A DNA stretch of 64,000 nucleotides from JANMJD01 sp963847945 (GTDB taxonomy: Bacteria; Actinomycetota; Acidimicrobiia; Acidimicrobiales; Ilumatobacteraceae): positions 372,001-436,000 of the forward strand of contig CAWKBX010000001.1 in the NCBI GenBank assembly GCA_963847945.1, read 5' to 3'. Positions 63,323-64,000 of this stretch are shown in pieces. The stretch's first letter is position 1; every line of letters begins with the position of its first letter. The notes below the pieces were generated by a model. That model had not been told where the DNA came from and did not search any database. It saw only the letters and a list, made by a program, of their open reading frames with translations. Position numbers and translations under genes: made by a program.

Positions 63323-64000
63323 TCAACGGCGCGGGCCGCGGGCCTTGATGTGGATCGCCTCGGCCACCGCGTCGGGGAGCCAGGTGAGTGCCTTGAGGTC
63401 CTCCAGCGAGGTCTTCTTCACTGCGGTGACCCCGCCGATCTCTTTGAGGAGCCGTTTGCGACGGGTCTCGCCCAGGCCCGAAATGTCGTCGAGGAATGAG
63501 ACCGTCATCCGTTTGTCGCGCAATTCTCGGTGGAACGAGTTGGCGAACCGGTGGGCCTCGTCACGGATGCGTTGCAGCATGAACAGCGCCTCGCTCCCCC
63601 GCGGCACGTTGACGGGCTCGGACGAGCCGGGGATGTAGACCTCCTCGAAGCGCTTGGCCAGCGACGCGACCGGAATCTCATCTTCGAGGCCCAGCTCACG
63701 AACCACGTCCTCGGCGACGCCCAGCTGGCCCTTGCCGCCGTCAACGAGCAACAACTGCGGCGGGTAGGCGAACTTCGATGGCCGGCGTCCCAACTCGCGC
63801 TCGCCCATCGGCTCGTCGCGTGCGGCGACGTAGGCGGTCAGCCGGCGCGTGAGGACTTCCCGCATGGCGGCGTAGTCGTCGTTGCCGGGGACGTCTTTGA
63901 CCTTGAACCGGCGATACTCGCGCTTGTCAGGCAGGCCGTCGGAGAGCACGACCATCGAGCCGACATAGTCGGTGCCCTGCAGATGGGCCATGTCGTAGCA
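63323..64000 (-). CDS. uvrC: UvrABC excinuclease subunit C, C-terminal part, runs off the window
   Basis: C-terminal 225 residues of the DNA nucleotide-excision repair nuclease UvrC. It reads CYDMAHLQGTDYVGSMVVLS, the RNase H-like nuclease domain with the Asp of the catalytic triad. QLLLVDGGKGQLGVAEDVV carries the second Asp, DEAHRFANSFHRELRDKR the His motif, and the final helix-hairpin-helix region has GLGETRRKRLLKEIGGVTAV. Open to the right edge, so the N-terminal GIY-YIG nuclease lies outside. Gene order uvrC-(methyltransferase)-rapZ-gap is as in actinobacteria. Confidence 0.97.
   Translation of the reverse strand, partial: CYDMAHLQGTDYVGSMVVLSDGLPDKREYRRFKVKDVPGNDDYAAMREVLTRRLTAYVAARDEPMGERELGRRPSKFAYPPQLLLVDGGKGQLGVAEDVVRELGLEDEIPVASLAKRFEEVYIPGSSEPVNVPRGSEALFMLQRIRDEAHRFANSFHRELRDKRMTVSFLDDISGLGETRRKRLLKEIGGVTAVKKTSLEDLKALTWLPDAVAEAIHIKARGPRR

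Overview
The window is a high-GC bacterial chromosome segment, most likely from an actinobacterium and plausibly of the Acidimicrobiia. This is inferred from GC and codon use, a DUF222/HNH (13E12-type) gene, a mycobacterial-type acyl-ACP desaturase, a one-polypeptide acyl-CoA carboxylase, the uvrC-rapZ-gap-pgk-tpiA order, and many apparently leaderless starts (a TAnnnT box 6-9 nt before ATG or GTG). It is not proven by a marker gene. No phage, transposase, integrase or CRISPR array was seen.

Layout. Positions 1-5,420 (minus): a cobalamin riboswitch heads a B12 uptake and salvage operon, btuF-btuC-btuD-cobO-cobU-cobT-cobS. 5.5-11.9 kb (plus, then minus): fused acyl-CoA carboxylase, stand-alone LigD-type polymerase, amidase, two tiny proteins. 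12-20 kb: hydantoinase A-like protein with three SDR oxidoreductases, class III aminotransferase, betaine-homocysteine methyltransferase, DUF1989 protein. 20-26 kb: TauE/SafE permease, two tandem GGDEF proteins, an enolase-superfamily dehydratase and a beta-lactamase-fold hydrolase. 26-27.1 kb: a gene graveyard holding a scrap of a peptide-binding protein, a P-loop kinase remnant and a duplicated palindrome, followed by a DUF222-HNH gene. 28-33 kb: EamA transporter, Baeyer-Villiger-type monooxygenase, and an AT-richer islet with a secreted six-Cys protein whose start is interrupted by a heptanucleotide repeat, plus a lipoprotein. 33-43.6 kb: ChbG-like deacetylase, membrane glycosyltransferase-like protein, a desaturase-kinase-cupin-P450 run, thrH, MFS, aldo/keto reductase, thiolase-like protein, tRNA-Leu(GAG) and secG. 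44-56 kb: two complete tandem oligopeptide ABC importers in the same gene order. 56-64 kb: aldehyde dehydrogenase, a VapBC pair, then tpiA, pgk, gap, rapZ, a methyltransferase and the end of uvrC.

Many genes carry single-base frameshifts, densest at 1-5.2 kb, 14-16.6 kb and 44-50 kb. Neighbouring regions are clean. The protein reads through perfectly once one base is added or removed, so most of these look like sequence errors, although real decay cannot be excluded in the first peptide importer. I annotate such genes across their full span.

The most novel signal is in the leaders of the two peptide-importer operons. The downstream genes have diverged, but the leaders share a 23-nt palindromic operator-like site and a common RNA architecture: a stem-loop, then an anti-Shine-Dalgarno TCCTCC, then a TGACCAGGAGGTCATCA ribosome-binding site. 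Each operon also has a strong stem-loop between the binding protein and the first permease. Next in interest are the heptamer repeat that could switch a secreted protein on and off, and the graveyard at 26-27 kb.
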